A DNA stretch of 64,000 nucleotides. Source: Catalinimonas sp038039535. GTDB taxonomy: Bacteria; Bacteroidota; Bacteroidia; Cytophagales; Cyclobacteriaceae. The stretch is taken from positions 558,001 to 622,000 of the forward strand of contig NZ_JBBPHP010000001.1 of the NCBI RefSeq assembly GCF_038039535.1, in the 5' to 3' direction. Made by a program: the position numbers and the translations under genes. This document shows positions 60,547-64,000 of this stretch, in pieces (position 1 is the first letter of the stretch; each line of letters starts with the position of its first letter). Below the pieces are notes generated by a model. The model made no database searches and had not been told where the DNA came from. It saw nothing but the letters and a program-made list of their open reading frames with translations.

Positions 60547-61704
60547 TTACTGGATATAAGTGATTTCTACCGGAAAGCGTTCATTTATGCCTCCCAACTT
60601 TTCGTAAGCAGCCTGAGAGATACGTATAGAGACCTTATTATTGACTCCGGTATTCGGCAGTTTCCCCACCACCCGGACGAATACTGAAAGGTTATTCATC
60701 TCATTACGGATTTGCATAATGGTGCCTACCGGAGCTGAACGGTGCAAAGCGAGAAATTTTTTGGTTTCAATACCGCCTTCAATCGCTGCGGCAAAGCCCA
60801 TTTCACTTTTCTTTTCATATTCAGAGAGCGCTTTCTTTTCTGAAGCCCTGATAGCGCTTATGCGCTCTTTTTCCTGTTCTATTGCTTCACTACGTGTCAG
60901 GCGGCGGTCATATATTTCTTCATCTTCCTCATCTTCTTCTTCTTCTCCTCTTTCTTCTACATTGCTGACATTGTTGTCAGGGAGAGGGTCTGGAATGGTA
61001 GCTGCGTTCACGGTAGAAGCAGAGACAGCCAACTCCGGGGCGTCCAGCACCTCACGATCACGTATAATCAGCTTCTGCCCAAAGTCAATGCTTTCGTTGG
61101 CAAGTTTGTTTCGCTGTTTGAGTTCATCTACAGACACTCCGTAGGCGCGGGAAATGGCATACAAAGTTTCTCCCGGCTGCACAGTATGTGTAACATACTT
61201 TTTCTCATCAATATTAGTCTGAAGCGCTGCTGGCTCGCTATCTTCAATGTCATAGATGACAATAGGCTGGCCGATTGATAAGGTCTGGTTGCCTAGTGCG
61301 TTCCAGCGTTGAATTTCATCTACCGATACATCATGTTCTCTGGAGATGCGGAACAGTGTTTCTCCTTCTTTGACGGTATGAATAGTTTTTTTACCCTGAT
61401 GTAGGCGGGGAAACAAAGGCAGGCGCAAACTGTCGCCGATACCTAAATTATCTATATTGATAGCAGTATTGATTTTTCGGATGGCATCCACCTCTGTGTT
61501 ATACTTACGAGATAGGGCAAAGAGCGTCTCTCCCTGGTCAACTATGTGAACGATATACACCTCACCTTCAATACGTTCAATACCAACAGAATCTTCAAAA
61601 ACCGAAGAAGAGATATTTGACAGGTGAAAAGAGGTACTCCACCCTTCATGAGAGACACCAAACATACTTACCAAAGTGAATACTACCCAGATCTTAAATT
61701 GCAT
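60547..61704 (-). CDS. LysM protein with C-terminal DPBB-like domain
   Basis: A 385-residue exported protein. A signal peptide (about 1-22) is followed by three LysM repeats (about 49-95, 106-150, 169-215), each beginning with a V-x-x-G-E-T-L segment. An acidic linker (EERGEEEEDEEDEE, about 253-266) separates a C-terminal RlpA-like double-psi barrel (about 300-385). The LysM repeats should bind peptidoglycan; the barrel may have lytic or structural activity. It overlaps the upstream DUF4905 gene by 11 nt. Confidence 0.9.
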   Translation of the reverse strand: MQFKIWVVFTLVSMFGVSHEGWSTSFHLSNISSSVFEDSVGIERIEGEVYIVHIVDQGETLFALSRKYNTEVDAIRKINTAINIDNLGIGDSLRLPLFPRLHQGKKTIHTVKEGETLFRISREHDVSVDEIQRWNALGNQTLSIGQPIVIYDIEDSEPAALQTNIDEKKYVTHTVQPGETLYAISRAYGVSVDELKQRNKLANESIDFGQKLIIRDREVLDAPELAVSASTVNAATIPDPLPDNNVSNVEERGEEEEDEEDEEIYDRRLTRSEAIEQEKERISAIRASEKKALSEYEKKSEMGFAAAIEGGIETKKFLALHRSAPVGTIMQIRNEMNNLSVFVRVVGKLPNTGVNNKVSIRISQAAYEKLGGINERFPVEITYIQ

Positions 61705-62500
61705 AACTAACCAGCTCTCTTTTTCGCTTAATAAATATCAGTTGATCACAGATAATCATAAAAGTCCCCAGACCTATCTGGGAAAGCTGATCATCCAGTT
61801 TTTCGTGCAGTTGTAGTGTACCCTCTTCATCTACTACCAACAAATAATTAGCCAAAGACTTATTCTCCTGAATATAATAGCTGATATAAATCAGTTGCTG
61901 GTATTCAAGATACTCACAACCTCTAATGGCCTGAAGATTTAGATATTCCAGAACAAATTTACGGACTATCTCAAAGTAAGTATCATTCTCTGTGTAATGA
62001 AACGGATGACGGATATATTTATTTTCAACAGAAAATTTTTGTAGCTCCGTTAAAGCCTCTTCTTTAGAAAGTTTTTTTTCAGTATTATCCTGAAGAGAAA
62101 AACATTTATATAAAGTGTTATCCTTTTCCTTCTCATAACCATAGATTTTCTGATCTTTTATATCCATGACCTGCAAACTTTCACTTTCCCAAATCACTTG
62201 CTGACTGTTTACATCAAGAGCGAAGAAAGATTTCTTTTCGGGGTTTTCGGAATCTTCAAAAGTATGCAGTATAAGCGTATCCTGATCAGCTACACTCATT
62301 CCTATCCACCAGTTTTCCTCAAATTCCAGATGTTGCCATAGCATTTCTTTTCCTGTCATCTGATAAGCCGCAAAGCTCACCTGATGTGCTTCTTCATCCC
62401 TTAATTCCAGATAAAGATGATGGGCCTCATGGTCTGTCAGCATATTCCAGATCTTGGCTGAAAAAGAAATAGAAAATGCGGGAATCAACTTTTTTGGCAA
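61694..62500 (-). CDS. DUF4905 family protein
   Basis: A 268-residue cytoplasmic protein matching the DUF4905 group of Bacteroidota. Alternating beta strands (TLILHTFEDSENPEKKSFFA, about 75-94, and QQVIWESESLQVMDIKDQKIYG) suggest a propeller-like or beta-rich fold. No catalytic motif. Its end overlaps the start of the LysM gene, so the two are coupled. It heads the minus-strand run and is divergent from the NfeD gene with only 61 nt between. Confidence 0.82.
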   Translation of the reverse strand: MPKKLIPAFSISFSAKIWNMLTDHEAHHLYLELRDEEAHQVSFAAYQMTGKEMLWQHLEFEENWWIGMSVADQDTLILHTFEDSENPEKKSFFALDVNSQQVIWESESLQVMDIKDQKIYGYEKEKDNTLYKCFSLQDNTEKKLSKEEALTELQKFSVENKYIRHPFHYTENDTYFEIVRKFVLEYLNLQAIRGCEYLEYQQLIYISYYIQENKSLANYLLVVDEEGTLQLHEKLDDQLSQIGLGTFMIICDQLIFIKRKRELVSYAI

Positions 62501-62561
62501 GGTGATGGTTTTTTAGTTATTATGTATTCTCTTTTTTGCTGGTCTAGGATAATTCAAATTT

Positions 62562-63968
62562 ATGATACTCAAAAGCAATCGCAAGTGGCCCGTCGCTTTT
62601 TTATGGAGCATGTTCGCCCTACTAAGCTCAACCGCTTACGCACAAACAGATACTACTGCACAAGGAATGCCACAGGTACTGGTGATGGAATTGCGCTCGG
62701 AAATTGATGCCCGGACCAATCGCTACGTAGAGCTGGCTTTTGAAAAAGCGGAGGAAATAGAGGCAGACTATATCGTAATTGACATGGATACTTACGGCGG
62801 TGCACTATACGATGCAGATGATATCCGTACCCGCATGCTGGAGGCTGAAGTGCCCGTGTATGTATTTATCAACAAAGATGCCGCCTCGGCAGGGGCATTA
62901 ATTTCCATTGCCTGCGATAGTATTTATATGGCACCCGGGGCCAGCATAGGTGCAGCAACGGTAGTAAATGGAGGGACGGGTGAAGCTGCTCCTGATAAAT
63001 ATCAGTCCTATATGCGCTCTATCATGCGAGCGACCGCTGAGGCTACCGGACGTGATCCGCGCATTGCTGAGGCGATGGTAGATCAGGAACTTGAGGTAGA
63101 TAGCATTTCAGATGCGGGAGAAGTGATTACCTTCTCTACCTCTGAGGCGATCAAATATGGTTTTTGTGAAGCTCAGGTCACAAGCATAGAAGAACTATTA
63201 GAGCGGAGCGGTTTGGAGGAAGGTGAATATACCCTCACCGTTTTTGAGAAAGGAGTTACCGAAGAGATTATTGCTTTTTTTCTCAACCCCTTCATTAGCG
63301 GAATATTGATTCTAATTATGCTGGGGGGTGTATATTTTGAGTTGCAGACTCCCGGAGTAGGCTTCCCTATACTGGCTGCCGTTGTGGCTTTGGTACTTTA
63401 TCTTATTCCTCATTACCTCAATGGTCTGGCTGAAAACTGGGAAATCGCTGCCTTTTTTGTAGGAGCAGTACTTATCATTCTGGAGGTACTGGTCATACCG
63501 GGCTTTGGAGTAGCGGGTATTGCCGGACTTACGCTGACCATAGGTTCACTCATCCTGGTGATGCTCAACAATAATGATTTTGACTTTTTCTTTGTGGATT
63601 CAGGCGAAGTACTTAGTGCGGTAGCTACTACCCTGGCAGGTATGCTGGGAGGTATCATCCTGATGTTCTTTGGAGGAGTGCGTCTCACAGACTCAGCCGC
63701 TTTTAAAAGAGTATCTCTGGAAACTACCCAGTCACGGAGTGATGGCTATACTTCCAGCACCAGGGAAGGAACCTTTATTGGTAAAGAAGGAGAAGCTTAT
63801 ACCGTACTGCGACCTAGTGGAAAAGTCATGATAGAAGATGAACTCTACGACGCCTACACCCGTGGCGACTATATATCTCGTGGGGAGAAAATTGTAGTGG
63901 TGAGTGAAGAAGGCACTTCCTTACGGGTAAAGCTGGCGAAAGATGTACCTAAGGAAGGATTAAGCTGA
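62562..63968 (+). CDS. NfeD-family (ClpP-like) membrane serine protease
   Basis: A 468-residue protein of the long NfeD type. A signal peptide (about 1-27) is followed by a ClpP-like serine protease domain: the catalytic Ser is in DAASAGALISIA (about 107-118) and the Lys in AIKYGF (about 191-196). Several TM helices follow (about 230-330 and 350-375) and a C-terminal OB-fold NfeD domain (about 395-460). Family members cleave membrane proteins such as stomatins. The usual stomatin (SPFH) partner gene is not in the window, but the window ends just after this gene. Confidence 0.93.
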   Translation: MILKSNRKWPVAFLWSMFALLSSTAYAQTDTTAQGMPQVLVMELRSEIDARTNRYVELAFEKAEEIEADYIVIDMDTYGGALYDADDIRTRMLEAEVPVYVFINKDAASAGALISIACDSIYMAPGASIGAATVVNGGTGEAAPDKYQSYMRSIMRATAEATGRDPRIAEAMVDQELEVDSISDAGEVITFSTSEAIKYGFCEAQVTSIEELLERSGLEEGEYTLTVFEKGVTEEIIAFFLNPFISGILILIMLGGVYFELQTPGVGFPILAAVVALVLYLIPHYLNGLAENWEIAAFFVGAVLIILEVLVIPGFGVAGIAGLTLTIGSLILVMLNNNDFDFFFVDSGEVLSAVATTLAGMLGGIILMFFGGVRLTDSAAFKRVSLETTQSRSDGYTSSTREGTFIGKEGEAYTVLRPSGKVMIEDELYDAYTRGDYISRGEKIVVVSEEGTSLRVKLAKDVPKEGLS

Positions 63969-64000
63969 TCAATTTTATCATAGCTCTTGTGAGATCCTAA

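Noticed and set aside
1..64000. tRNA, rRNA or CRISPR
   Set aside because: I found no cloverleaf signature, no rRNA segments and no spaced 25-40 nt direct repeats.

Overview
The window looks like part of a chromosome from a marine or soil Bacteroidota of the order Cytophagales. The evidence is the gene content: three long MacB/FtsX-type ABC permeases, one behind a PadR regulator and one with a permease prefix domain; DUF4136, DUF4905, BatD and PorT-like barrel proteins; a TIGR02757 protein; ATP-dependent PEP carboxykinase; xylose isomerase with xylulokinase; and a planctomycete-type PSD1/DUF1501 cluster. Starts rarely have a strong Shine-Dalgarno sequence. I saw no rRNA, tRNA, CRISPR array, phage or intact insertion sequence. 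One run of 96 N (26986-27081) marks an assembly gap.

Layout. 1-6.7 kb: PadR, two FtsX permeases and a small secreted protein. 6.7-11.9 kb: a TetR-SDR pair with a duplicated palindromic operator, a secreted M20 amidohydrolase, a Uma2 nuclease-fold protein with a small membrane partner, and an RluE-type pseudouridine synthase. 11.9-18.9 kb: one long minus-strand cluster with a PSD1/DUF1549/DUF1553 cytochrome, a Tat-exported DUF1501 protein, a membrane cytochrome fused to leucine-rich repeats, and a GRP-type sugar transporter. 19.3-23.5 kb: two Ca/Na exchangers, a DASS carrier, and a small membrane-protein gene split by an in-frame TGA. 23.6-28 kb: pckA, a second M20 enzyme, two tiny genes at the assembly gap, and an 875-nt gene-free stretch. 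28-39 kb: housekeeping genes (aroC, batD, queG, ruvB, apbE, anmK, an M16 protease). 39-46.3 kb: a GGR-like flavoprotein, an SDR/DUF2867 protein flanked by telomere-like repeats, an SMP-30 lipoprotein, UspA, TetR and an alpha-toroid lipoprotein. 46.4-51.2 kb: a third FtsX permease and a secreted metallophosphoesterase. 51.3-55.3 kb: xylB-xylA-ROK. 55.3-64 kb: YccF, a DUF2383-like bundle, a PepSY-like protein, beta-carbonic anhydrase, a six-gene minus-strand run (DUF4905, LysM/DPBB, membrane protein, TIGR02757, HAD) and an NfeD-family protease.

How the genes fit together. The xyl genes convert xylose to xylulose-5-phosphate; the ROK kinase and the GRP transporter suggest wider sugar use. pckA and the DASS carrier fit growth on C4 acids. 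The PSD1 cluster looks like a cell-envelope c-type cytochrome system of unknown substrate.

The least explained signals are not genes. Short-period word repeats (7-nt or 8-nt units, a different word each time) sit directly at the stop codons of several genes. The clearest is ten perfect copies of CACCCTAA, next to an element related to a 109-nt hairpin on the far side of the same gene. Others are the paired TetR operators, the tiny lipoprotein and TM-peptide pair at the gap, the in-frame TGA gene, and anmK, which has no ATG but has an ATG one base out of frame before an A7 run.
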